Notes under the pieces: model-generated
Databases searched by the model: none
Told to the model about the DNA's origin: nothing
What the model saw: only the letters and a program-made list of their open reading frames with translations
Translations under genes and position numbers: made by a program
Shown: in pieces, positions 52,916-61,459 of the stretch
How positions within the stretch are numbered: the first letter of the stretch is position 1
Layout: each line of letters begins with the position of its first letter
Assembly: GCA_036655355.1 (NCBI GenBank)
Contig: JAVVQG010000010.1
Coordinates: 1 to 64,000, forward strand
Source of the DNA: JAUNSR01 sp036655355
Lineage (GTDB): Bacteria; Bacteroidota; Bacteroidia; Bacteroidales; JAUNSR01
Direction: 5' to 3'
Length of the DNA stretch: 64,000 bases

Positions 52916-53821
52916 TTATTTGAAAATAGAGTAAGGAACTTTTCCGGTCCACGACAAAGGTATTTTCTTTACGTTGAATAAATAAAGAATGGTCGCCGCG
53001 GTGTTTACTGTGTTGTTGGGTTCTTCAATTCGGTATCCCTGCTTAATTCCGGGACCCTTGATTCCCCAAGGTACGATCATCTCCTCTTCTGTTACGCCTC
53101 CGTGTCCGTATTCTACTCCTCCGTGATCGGAGAGGAACATGAAATGGGTTTCCTCAAAAAGCTTCTCTTTCTTTAGTTTGTCCAAAAAAATGCCGATTTG
53201 GTTATCCGCTTCTTCAATCGAACGGATATAAGGAGAAGACATCCATTTGGAATTATGTCCCGCATGATCGGTATGGACAGAATAGAGGAATACCAAAGTC
53301 GGCAGTTTTTGGTTGGCAACAATAAAATCGAATGCCTTTTCATAGTTTAAGATATATGCGTCGTCTTTCAGATAGCTCACTTCGTCAAGATATTGTTCGT
53401 TGTAGGGGTAGAAGAGGTTGATCCAATTGTAATAAAATGCCGTTTTACAAGAGGGAATCGCTTCTTTCATCGCTTGGAAAACGGATGGGTAATACCCGTC
53501 GGGATCCGTCACTTGCGCGGGGAATTTAATCTTATCGCTTTTCCAACTGTTATCGACCACCCCGTGTTGCTCGGGGCCGCTCCCGGTCAGGTGGCTCGTC
53601 CAGTTTGGCAACGTTACGGAAGGCATTACTACGCGGGTATGCATTGAAAGTGCACCCTGTTGCAAGAGCATATCCAGATTAGGGGTGGCGGCTTTCTCAA
53701 AGCCGGAAGTAGAGATTCCATCCAAAGCGATCATCACCACGCGTTTTGCTTTTGGACGCGCCCAGACTGACATACCGCTCATCAGGCAACCGAGCAGGAT
53801 GTAAATACATTGTTTTCTCAT
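52916..53821 (-). CDS. Secreted type I phosphodiesterase/nucleotide pyrophosphatase
   Basis: Periplasmic or secreted metal-dependent phosphodiesterase of 301 residues in the alkaline-phosphatase/ENPP superfamily. Signal peptide about 1-21 (VWAR). Metal ligand Asp34 in VVMIALDGIS, nucleophile Thr70 in MPSVTLPNWTSHLTG, later SVHTDHAGH (ligands) and FLSDHGGVEYGHGG. A longer frame begins at a TTG at 53893, but its first 24 codons are the dispersed leader element (copy F), so the ATG at 53821 is the start. It diverges from an AraC-type regulator. The substrate could be nucleotides or phosphodiester-linked lipids or glycans. Confidence 0.88.
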   Translation of the reverse strand: MRKQCIYILLGCLMSGMSVWARPKAKRVVMIALDGISTSGFEKAATPNLDMLLQQGALSMHTRVVMPSVTLPNWTSHLTGSGPEQHGVVDNSWKSDKIKFPAQVTDPDGYYPSVFQAMKEAIPSCKTAFYYNWINLFYPYNEQYLDEVSYLKDDAYILNYEKAFDFIVANQKLPTLVFLYSVHTDHAGHNSKWMSSPYIRSIEEADNQIGIFLDKLKKEKLFEETHFMFLSDHGGVEYGHGGVTEEEMIVPWGIKGPGIKQGYRIEEPNNTVNTAATILYLFNVKKIPLSWTGKVPYSIFK

Positions 53822-53848
53822 TCGTATAATGTTTGATTTTTTGATTAA

Positions 53849-53872
53849 GGTTAAATGCGCCATCGATATACC
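53849..53872 (-). repeat. Dispersed leader element, copy F (3' half)
   Basis: On the minus strand this reads GGTATATCGATGGCGCATTT then AACC, with two changes from the main core, ending 27 nt before the phosphodiesterase start. The start context is ATTATACGAATGAG. The 5' half with the mini-ORF is not recognisable. Confidence 0.75.
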
Positions 53873-54009
53873 TCTCGTAACGGAACGCTTCAAATGATGA
53901 ATTATAGCGATCTAAACGGATGTTCTTTTGTGATGCGACAAAAATGCGGATTTATTCTCAGTTGGAAGATAGACTAAGATGTGATTGAAATGGATAATCT
54001 TATGAAATA

Positions 54010-54040
54010 TTTACTTCTCCCGAACAAAAAAATAACTTTG
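54010..54040 (+). promoter_or_regulatory. Promoter for the AraC-type gene
   Basis: TTTA at 54010-54013, a 19-bp spacer, then TAACTTTG at 54033-54040 followed by C. One mismatch from consensus. The leader would be about 35 nt. Confidence 0.6.
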
Positions 54041-54082
54041 CAACTCCATATATAAATTTCTCCCTCTATAAATATCGCAACC

Positions 54083-54967
54083 ATGATTAAACGAAAAGAC
54101 GGATTCTGTGGAGAGCAGTCACTGGTATTACCCCTGTCTGTTCTCCGGGAAATGGAGAATCAAACACTTTACCGTGCGCTTTACATCACTGACATCGGCT
54201 ATTATCCGCGTGCCCTTCATCATTTCAGAAAAAGAGAGGAGCCAATATCGCAGCATGTATTTATTTATTGTGTGGAGGGGAAAGGTTGGTATCGCGTAAA
54301 TGAGCGGCTACATCCGATCGAGGCAAACCAATGTTTCGTCTTACCCGCCAACACCCCTCATAGCTATGGAGCAGACGAAAATGATCCATGGACGATCTAT
54401 TGGATTCATTTCAAAGGTGATCTCGCCGTTTCATACGCTTCCCGACTTCGGGCACCGGTGGATATTAAGCCCACTCCCAATTCCCGCATCAACGATCGGC
54501 TGAGTCTCTTCGAAGAGATCTATCACACCCTTGAATTCGGTTATAGTAAAGAGAACCTGTTGTATACCTGTTCGGCGTTTCATCACTTTCTAGGTTCACT
54601 ATGCTATCTGCAACAATATAGGAATGCCGGGGAACAGGAACCTAATATCAACGTAGTGGAAGCAACGATACATTTTATGAAAGAGCATATCGGCAAGAAG
54701 CTTACCGTTTCCCAAATTGCGCAACATGCGGGGTACTCGGTTTCTCATTTCTCCGGTATTTTTAGTGAGCAGACGGGTTATTCTCCGGTAAATTATTTCA
54801 ACCTGTTAAAGATTCAGCATGCCTGCCACCTCATCGATACGACCGATATCCGGATCAATCAGGTGTGTTATAAGATCGGAATAGAAGATTGTTATTATTT
54901 CTCAAGACTGTTTACCAAAATCATGGGTATATCTCCCGGTAAGTATCGTAAAACTAAAAAGGGATAA
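54083..54967 (+). CDS. AraC-family transcriptional regulator
   Basis: 294 residues. An N-terminal cupin ligand-binding domain (about 45-110: QHVFIYCVEGKGWYRVNERLHPIEANQCFVLPANTPHSYG) is followed by a C-terminal AraC helix-turn-helix pair (about 200-292: LTVSQIAQHAGYSVSHFSGIFSEQTGYSPVNYF and INQVCYKIGIEDCYYFSRLFTKIMGISPGKYRK). This layout is typical of sugar-responsive AraC activators. It lies between the divergent phosphodiesterase gene and the downstream GH2 gene, its most likely targets, and both have a dispersed leader element. Confidence 0.93.
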   Translation: MIKRKDGFCGEQSLVLPLSVLREMENQTLYRALYITDIGYYPRALHHFRKREEPISQHVFIYCVEGKGWYRVNERLHPIEANQCFVLPANTPHSYGADENDPWTIYWIHFKGDLAVSYASRLRAPVDIKPTPNSRINDRLSLFEEIYHTLEFGYSKENLLYTCSAFHHFLGSLCYLQQYRNAGEQEPNINVVEATIHFMKEHIGKKLTVSQIAQHAGYSVSHFSGIFSEQTGYSPVNYFNLLKIQHACHLIDTTDIRINQVCYKIGIEDCYYFSRLFTKIMGISPGKYRKTKKG

Positions 54968-55070
54968 TCAATATATCGTAAGATAGTCCATCCACGTATT
55001 CGATAAGTCTATCTTTCGGCAAATGATTTTATTCTTTCTTTGCCGCAAAACAAATAGCTCTAATAAGAAT

Positions 55071-55163
55071 GTGAAATCGCCATAGTACACCTTAAGTTGA
55101 GATACCCACCAGAAGGTATATAGATGGCGCATTTGACCTGGATGTAAAAATAGATTATATACA
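55071..55163 (+). repeat. Dispersed leader element, copy D (full length)
   Basis: This lies upstream of the GH2 gene. It begins GTGAAATCGCCATAG, a GTG mini-ORF (V-K-S-P-stop) 93 bp before the GH2 start. CGCCAT and ATGGCG form outer arms, and ATACC and GGTAT an inner hairpin around CACCAGAA. The second hairpin of the other full copies is weak here. The core starts at 55115 and ends 25 nt before the gene. Confidence 0.8.
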
Positions 55164-57908
55164 ATGAAAAAATGCTTCTTGCTTACAGTTTTGCTTTGTG
55201 GCGTTCAGTTACTTCCTGCTCAACGGGAAACGATGAGCCTTTCCGGAACATGGCGCTTTCAGATGGATCCGATGGGGTTCGGTAAGACACCCGGCTCCGA
55301 ACTATACAAAGTGCGACTCACGGAGTCGATTATGTTGCCCGGAACGACCGATGAAGGGGGAAAAGGGATTAAATCCACAGCGAGACACATCGATCGTCTT
55401 ACCCGTAAATTTGAATATTGTGGACAAGCATGGTATCAGCGTGAAGTGGTGATACCGGAAAACTGGGAACGTAAAAATATTATTCTGAACCTGGAACGAT
55501 GTCATTGGGAAACCACAGTCTATGTTGACGGGAAACCGGCCGGAACGGAAGAGTCGCTGAGTACCCCCAATCGATTCGATCTGACGGCTTTGATGACCCC
55601 TGGGATCCATCAACTCACCATTTGTGTGGATAATCGACTGAAATACCCGATGGACCAATGGAATCACGGAACTTCTGAGTATACGCAGACGAATTGGAAC
55701 GGTATGGTGGGGAAGCTGGAACTTACCGCTTCGGAAAAAACAGGAATACATAGCATACACGCATTTCCCGATCTTCAAAACCAGTCTGTCCGTTTGAATC
55801 TGAAATTGACAAACCAGACCGAAGGGGATGCCGCTGGGGAATTGCGACTGATCTTACGTGAAAAAGGAGGGAAAGAGGTGACCCGTAAATCAACTCCCGT
55901 TAACCTTGTAAAAGGGGAATGTGACCGGATGGAGGAGTTGGTGATAGGAAAACAGGTCAAACTGTGGGATGAATTTAACCCCAATCTTTATGAAGTGGAA
56001 GCCACCCTTACGGTCAACGGTATCGCGGATGAACGGGTGATCGGATTTGGTATGCGTCAGGTTGAACAGGGCAAGCATCACATCCGTCTCAACGGGCGGG
56101 ATATTCACTTGCGCGGGGCTTTGGACTGTTGTGTTTTTCCTCTTACAGGCTATCCGGCTACCGAGGTGGCTGATTGGAAACGTATCTTCACAACCGTGAA
56201 AGAGTATGGTATGAATCACATCCGTTTTCATTCTTGGTGTCCTCCTAAAGCTGCGTTTCAAGCAGCTGATGAAACGGGTATTTACTTGCAGGCCGAACTA
56301 CCTATGTGGATCAAAGATGTGGGGAAATACCCTGCGAGACGTGACTTCTTCGAAAAAGAGATGTATGCGATTCTCGAAGAATATGGTAATCATCCCTCTT
56401 TTATTCTGATGTGTAACGGAAATGAGAATGAAGGTGATTTTCAAGTCCTCGAAGATTTAGTCAAGAAAGGGCGTCGACAAGATGACCGCCGTCTCTATTC
56501 CGCTTCTACGGCCCGTACACATACAGCTTCCGACCAATATTACGTTTCGCACGTCACTCAAAAAGGGTGGATTACCGTCTATGAAGGAAAGCCAGCTACC
56601 AATTGGACAGTCGATGAGACTTCGGATATCGATTGTCCGGTTATCGCACATGAAACCGGCCAAAGGTGTATGTATCCTAATTTCAGGGAGATGAGCAAAT
56701 ATAGCGGTGTGGTGGAACCCCGCAATTTTGAGGTTTTTAGAGAGCGACTTGCAAGAAATGGCATGCTTCATCAAGCCGATGATTTTTTTCGAGCTTCCGG
56801 AGCACATACCGTTCTCCAATACAAAGAGGTGAATGAGGCTTTGCTTCGCTCACGTAAATCGGGCGGTTTTCAGTTGTTGGGACTGGCTGATTTTCCGGGG
56901 CAAGGAAGTGCTTTCGTTGGAATTCTCGATGCATTTTGGGAAAGCAAGGGATTGGTAAGTGCTGAAAAATTCCGAGAGTCGTGTGCCCCGAGCGTATTGT
57001 TGGCACGTTTGCCGAAACGCACCTATTTGGCAGGAGAATCTTTTGTTGCAGATCTTGAGGTGTATCATTACGGAGAACATGCGATCCGGGGAGAGAAGTT
57101 GAAATGGTCTCTTGAAAATGAAACGGGCGATATACTTTATAAAGGAAGCAGTTCTGTTCCTGTCATTCCACCGGCTACCGTCGATTCAATCGGGAAAGTG
57201 GATTTGAAATTAAATGGCGTGAGTAAGGCCTCTCAACTTACCCTACGCGCTACATTGGGATCTATCCGTAACGAATGGCAGATTTGGGTATATCCCCGGC
57301 AAACAGAATCCGCAACAGAAGAAAACGGTTTCATTCTTGCCGATAGTTGGAATGCCCAAACCCGCGAATGGCTAGAAGCCGGTAAAAATGTATTGCTTAT
57401 TCCCAAAGAACCAAAAGGAAGAAAGACACGTTTTGCCAGTCATTTCTGGAATCCCATCATGTTTAATTGGGATCCGATGATCGTCGGAACGCTGATACAA
57501 GATTCACATCCTGTATTTCGAGATTTTCCCACTAAGAATTATGCCGATTGGCAATGGTGGGACATTCTGAATCATGCCGTGGCCCTCGATATGAACCGTC
57601 TTTCCGGTATTACTCCCCTTATTCAGTGCATTGACTCCTATGAAACCAACCGGAAATTGGGAATTGCGTTTGAAGCGAAGGTAGGAGCCGGTAACCTTTT
57701 CGTGTTATCATTGGATACAGAAAAGAAGATGCAGGAGCGTTTGGCAACCAAACAGTTGCTCGAGACCGTTAAATCGTATGTCGGTTCTGACCGGTTTTTG
57801 CCCGAAAAACAACTTCAGCCTTATGAACTCGATCTTTTATTTGCTGATCAGTCTCAGGGTGGTTCTGACACGGCGAAGGGTGCCATTCTGCAGTTGCTGA
57901 ATCAATGA
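55164..57908 (+). CDS. Glycoside hydrolase family 2 enzyme (beta-galactosidase-like)
   Basis: Secreted or periplasmic beta-glycosidase of 914 residues with a signal peptide (1-19, ending LPAQ). A sugar-binding domain (about 25-190: MSLSGTWRFQMDPMGFG, WYQREVVIP, TTVYVDGKPAGTEE) precedes an Ig-like domain and the TIM barrel (IRLNGRDIHLRGALD, MNHIRFHSWCPPKAAFQAADETGIYLQAE). The acid/base Glu is in CNGNENEG (about 421-423) and the nucleophile Glu is about 497 in PVIAHETGQ. A 350-residue C-terminal part with beta domains follows. Beta-galactosidase, beta-glucuronidase or a related activity are all possible. AraC-type regulation is likely from context. Confidence 0.9.
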   Translation: MKKCFLLTVLLCGVQLLPAQRETMSLSGTWRFQMDPMGFGKTPGSELYKVRLTESIMLPGTTDEGGKGIKSTARHIDRLTRKFEYCGQAWYQREVVIPENWERKNIILNLERCHWETTVYVDGKPAGTEESLSTPNRFDLTALMTPGIHQLTICVDNRLKYPMDQWNHGTSEYTQTNWNGMVGKLELTASEKTGIHSIHAFPDLQNQSVRLNLKLTNQTEGDAAGELRLILREKGGKEVTRKSTPVNLVKGECDRMEELVIGKQVKLWDEFNPNLYEVEATLTVNGIADERVIGFGMRQVEQGKHHIRLNGRDIHLRGALDCCVFPLTGYPATEVADWKRIFTTVKEYGMNHIRFHSWCPPKAAFQAADETGIYLQAELPMWIKDVGKYPARRDFFEKEMYAILEEYGNHPSFILMCNGNENEGDFQVLEDLVKKGRRQDDRRLYSASTARTHTASDQYYVSHVTQKGWITVYEGKPATNWTVDETSDIDCPVIAHETGQRCMYPNFREMSKYSGVVEPRNFEVFRERLARNGMLHQADDFFRASGAHTVLQYKEVNEALLRSRKSGGFQLLGLADFPGQGSAFVGILDAFWESKGLVSAEKFRESCAPSVLLARLPKRTYLAGESFVADLEVYHYGEHAIRGEKLKWSLENETGDILYKGSSSVPVIPPATVDSIGKVDLKLNGVSKASQLTLRATLGSIRNEWQIWVYPRQTESATEENGFILADSWNAQTREWLEAGKNVLLIPKEPKGRKTRFASHFWNPIMFNWDPMIVGTLIQDSHPVFRDFPTKNYADWQWWDILNHAVALDMNRLSGITPLIQCIDSYETNRKLGIAFEAKVGAGNLFVLSLDTEKKMQERLATKQLLETVKSYVGSDRFLPEKQLQPYELDLLFADQSQGGSDTAKGAILQLLNQ

Positions 57909-57913
57909 TGACA

Positions 57914-58008
57914 AGCAGCCTTATTTCATAACAGTATAAATCTGAATATAGATGCGTAAGAACGCATATGCAGTTTTGTGCCTGTTACGAAATAAGGCTG
58001 CTTTTTTA
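57914..58008 (+). terminator. Long terminator hairpin after the GH2 gene
   Basis: AGCAGCCTTATTTCATAACAG (split as 57914-57934) and CTGTTACGAAATAAGGCTGCT (57982-58002) pair over 21 positions with one mismatch, followed by TTTTTATTTTTT. The loop holds a second small hairpin GCGTaagaACGC. Confidence 0.88.
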
Positions 58009-58431
58009 TTTTTTGTTTTTGAAGGGTCTGTTTAGATTGAATTTTGTTATTAAAATGCGGTTATTTATTAATAATACAATTTATCACACATTGAAGTAAA
58101 AATTAACCATGCTTAAAATTAGGGTGTGGATGGATAATTATTTTTCTGATTCACAGTCTGTTGGTAAAATGTTTTAGCATACTAGCGAATTAATATGCTA
58201 AAATTATGAGCATAATGTATATGACAATTAAAATATGTAGTTTGTAATTTAAATGTCAAATTATATTTTTGCTATCGAAAACAAGGAGAGATGATGTTTT
58301 TTGCATAATATATGTATATATAATCGAGCAACATGTCGTTGTATGTCATCTGTGATGTAAAAAATGTCATCTTCTTAAGATTCCTTGGTTTTCGAATTTT
58401 TATTTAATTATCAATTTGGACTATTTAAATT
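58009..58431 (+). promoter_or_regulatory. AT-rich upstream region with consensus promoter for the third susC
   Basis: No gene is seen here. TTTG at 58241-58244, a 19-bp spacer, then TATTTTTG at 58264-58271 followed by C match both boxes of the Bacteroidota promoter exactly. Transcription would start near 58278, leaving a leader of about 150 nt before susC. The rest is AT-rich with no strong palindrome. Confidence 0.7.
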
Positions 58432-61400
58432 ATGAGAAAGATTTCAATGCTCTCTGTAGCGATGCTTAGCTGTGCAAGCTATTCATTTGCTCAGACACAG
58501 ACGATCTCCGGATCAGTGATCTCTGCAGAAGACGGAGAACCGGTAATCGGTGCTTCTGTGTTGGTGAAGGGAACAAGCCTGGGAACGATTACAGATTTTG
58601 ACGGACGTTTTTCATTAGATCTAGAGAAGGGAAACCACACGTTGGTTATCTCTTACATCGGTTTGATTCCACAGGAAGTGCAAGCAAAACCGAATGTGAA
58701 AATTACACTCCAGTCCGATACCAAAGCACTTGATGAAGTGGTGGTAACCGGTTATGGCGTAACGAAGAAAGCTGCCTTTACCGGATCGGCTCAGACGGTA
58801 AAAGGGGAAGATTTATTGAATAAGACAGACGGTAACTTTATGAAATCCCTTCAGGGATCGGTTGCCGGTTTGCAGATGAATAATGCCGGAGGTCAGCCGG
58901 GTCAGTTCGCATCGGTTTCAATTCGTGGTACCGGATCGGTGAATTCAGGTACGGAGCCGTTGTATGTGATTGATGGTGTTCCGATGTTTACAGATAAACT
59001 GGGTACCTATGCTGCTACTGGTTCTGGTCAGATGTCGGCTTCTCCTTTGGCAAACATCAATCCGAACGATATTGAAAGTATCAATGTATTGAAGGATGCC
59101 ACCGCTACTTCGATTTACGGGGCACGAGCTGCGAACGGCGTGATCGTGATCACTACAAAAAAAGGAAAAACCGGTGCACCGTCAGTGAATTTCGGTGCGA
59201 AAGCAGGTTTCTCTAAAATCGCGAATCTAGATCACAATTACCGTACGGTAAATATTGACCGTTATACGGATATTTGGTCAGATGCTCTTTTGAATTCAGG
59301 CAATTTCAAAACCAAAGAGGAAGCGGAAAATTACCTGTACAACGGATTCGGATACAACAAGGATACACAAAATGTTGACTGGTTACAAGAAGTTCTTCAG
59401 ACAGGGGTTAACCAAGAATACAATGTAGACGTGCAGGGTGGTAAAGACGGTCTGAACTACTACGTAAGCGGAAGCTTCTTCGATCAGGAAGGTATCGTAA
59501 TCAATACCGGAATGCGTCGTTATTCAGGGCGTATGAACCTCTCTTCGACAGGAAAAGTTCTTTCTTGGGGCGTGCAGGCCAACGGATCGGTTTCAGATAT
59601 CCGTAACTCGCAGTCCGAATCGCAATACACGAACCCAATCGTGGCGGTTTATGACCTAAAACCGTTCGAACAGGTGTACAATGCCGATGGTTCTTATAAC
59701 CTGGATGCGAATTACAACCCGGTAGCGATCAACGATAAAGAGAAAGGTGATAAGCGTGAACAGAAACAAACAACCGCGATCATTAACCCATGGGCAAGCC
59801 TGAACCTAGGTAAAGGATTCACTGCCAAGTCGAGCTTGGGATTGAACTTGTTCGATTTGCAAGAGTTCTTCCTGTGGTCGATGATGAACCCGCAGGGGAT
59901 GGAGAAAAATGGTCAGGGAATGAAAAACAACGACCGTCTATTCACGTATACAATTACAAATACCGTAAACTGGATCAACTCATTCAATGAACACAATCTG
60001 AATGTGTTGGTCGGACAGGAAGCTCAGAAACAGACTCGTAACCGTACGTTCGTAGCTGCAAGCAATTATGCGCCGAATGCAGGTTCTGAACTTGGAAACG
60101 CTTCTACACCGGTAGATGCTTCAACTTCGAAATATGAATCGACACTTGCTTCTTACTTCGGTAATGTGAACTACGACTTCGCAGGAAAATATTACCTGTC
60201 GGGAAGTTTGCGTTACGACGGATCTTCTCGTTTCGGTTCTGAAGACAAATGGGGTCTTTTCTACTCGGTAGGGGGTAAATACCGCATCTCGGAAGAGGCG
60301 TTCATGGCTGATTCGAAAGAGTGGCTGAATAACCTGACTTTGCGTGCTAGTTACGGTACGGTGGGTAATCAGGATATCGGCTGGTATGAATCTCGTTCGC
60401 TATACGGATTCGGATACAACTACAAAGGCGAGCCGGGAGCAGTTCCTGTTCAGCCGGGCAATCCGAATTTGAAATGGGAGCGTTCAGCAAAATTCAATGT
60501 GGGTACGGACTGGTCGTTCTTCAACCGTGTGAATCTGGAATTGGATTATTATGTTGAAACAACCAAAGATATGATTTTCCATGTGCCATTGTCTGCAGCT
60601 ACAGGGTCTTCGACTATTCCGATGAATCTAGGTGAGATGAGAAACAGTGGTATTGAAGCGGTGATCAATGTGAACGTTTTGCGTACGAAAGACTGGAACG
60701 TATCTTTCAATACGAACTTGTCTCACAACAAGAATGAAATCATCAAACTTGACCGCGATAACCCGATTGAGAGCTCTACAACCATCCGCAAAGTGGGCGA
60801 GGCTTACCATACATTCTACATGAAGGAGTATGCAGGAGTGGATGTACAGACCGGTAAACCACTTTGGTACAAAGGAACCGAAGGAAAAGAAACAACTACG
60901 AATTACAATGAAGCGGGACAGCGTATCGTCGGTAAAGCTGATCCGAAACTAACAGGTGGATTCGGTGTGAAAGCTTCTTACAAAGGTTTCGATCTGGGAT
61001 TGGATTTCTCATACAAAGTAGGCGGAAAAGTTTACAACAGCGGATTCAACTACGACATGCAGGTAGGACACTACGCTTACGGTCCGGTTTCGAACTATGT
61101 ATATGAAAATGCATGGCGTCAGCCAGGAGACGTAACAGATGTACCGGCTTTCGTATTCAAAGACAGAAGCAATGCCAATCAGGTATCGACACGTTTCTTG
61201 ATGGATGGTTCTTATTTGCGTATGAAGAACCTTTCACTAGGTTATACACTCCCTAAAGCATGGGTTCAGAAAGCACACATCGGAAATGCCCGTTTGTATG
61301 TAAATGCCGACAACCTGTTCACCGTTACAGCCTCAGACTTCATCGGATTCGATCCGGAGACTCGTGCTGACGGATTCCAGGCATGGGCTTACCCGGTACC

Positions 61401-61437
61401 GCGTACCTTTACATTCGGAGTTAATCTATCATTCTAA
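58432..61437 (+). CDS. SusC-like TonB-dependent outer-membrane transporter
   Basis: 1001 residues with a signal peptide (1-20, ending SFAQ), a carboxypeptidase-regulatory-like domain (about 25-98: GTSLGTITDFDGRFSL), VVVTGYGVTKKAAFTGSA (TonB-box region), plug (GTEPLYVIDGVPM, ATATSIYGARAANGVIVITTKKG) and a barrel ending TFGVNLSF. No STN domain. It is paired with the next SusD gene (22-bp gap). No enzyme or regulator lies beside it in the window, so the substrate, glycan or peptide (RagA-like), is open. It has the best promoter match of the window and may be strongly expressed. Confidence 0.94.
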   Translation: MRKISMLSVAMLSCASYSFAQTQTISGSVISAEDGEPVIGASVLVKGTSLGTITDFDGRFSLDLEKGNHTLVISYIGLIPQEVQAKPNVKITLQSDTKALDEVVVTGYGVTKKAAFTGSAQTVKGEDLLNKTDGNFMKSLQGSVAGLQMNNAGGQPGQFASVSIRGTGSVNSGTEPLYVIDGVPMFTDKLGTYAATGSGQMSASPLANINPNDIESINVLKDATATSIYGARAANGVIVITTKKGKTGAPSVNFGAKAGFSKIANLDHNYRTVNIDRYTDIWSDALLNSGNFKTKEEAENYLYNGFGYNKDTQNVDWLQEVLQTGVNQEYNVDVQGGKDGLNYYVSGSFFDQEGIVINTGMRRYSGRMNLSSTGKVLSWGVQANGSVSDIRNSQSESQYTNPIVAVYDLKPFEQVYNADGSYNLDANYNPVAINDKEKGDKREQKQTTAIINPWASLNLGKGFTAKSSLGLNLFDLQEFFLWSMMNPQGMEKNGQGMKNNDRLFTYTITNTVNWINSFNEHNLNVLVGQEAQKQTRNRTFVAASNYAPNAGSELGNASTPVDASTSKYESTLASYFGNVNYDFAGKYYLSGSLRYDGSSRFGSEDKWGLFYSVGGKYRISEEAFMADSKEWLNNLTLRASYGTVGNQDIGWYESRSLYGFGYNYKGEPGAVPVQPGNPNLKWERSAKFNVGTDWSFFNRVNLELDYYVETTKDMIFHVPLSAATGSSTIPMNLGEMRNSGIEAVINVNVLRTKDWNVSFNTNLSHNKNEIIKLDRDNPIESSTTIRKVGEAYHTFYMKEYAGVDVQTGKPLWYKGTEGKETTTNYNEAGQRIVGKADPKLTGGFGVKASYKGFDLGLDFSYKVGGKVYNSGFNYDMQVGHYAYGPVSNYVYENAWRQPGDVTDVPAFVFKDRSNANQVSTRFLMDGSYLRMKNLSLGYTLPKAWVQKAHIGNARLYVNADNLFTVTASDFIGFDPETRADGFQAWAYPVPRTFTFGVNLSF

Positions 61438-61459
61438 TCATTCCTAAATAGAAATTACA

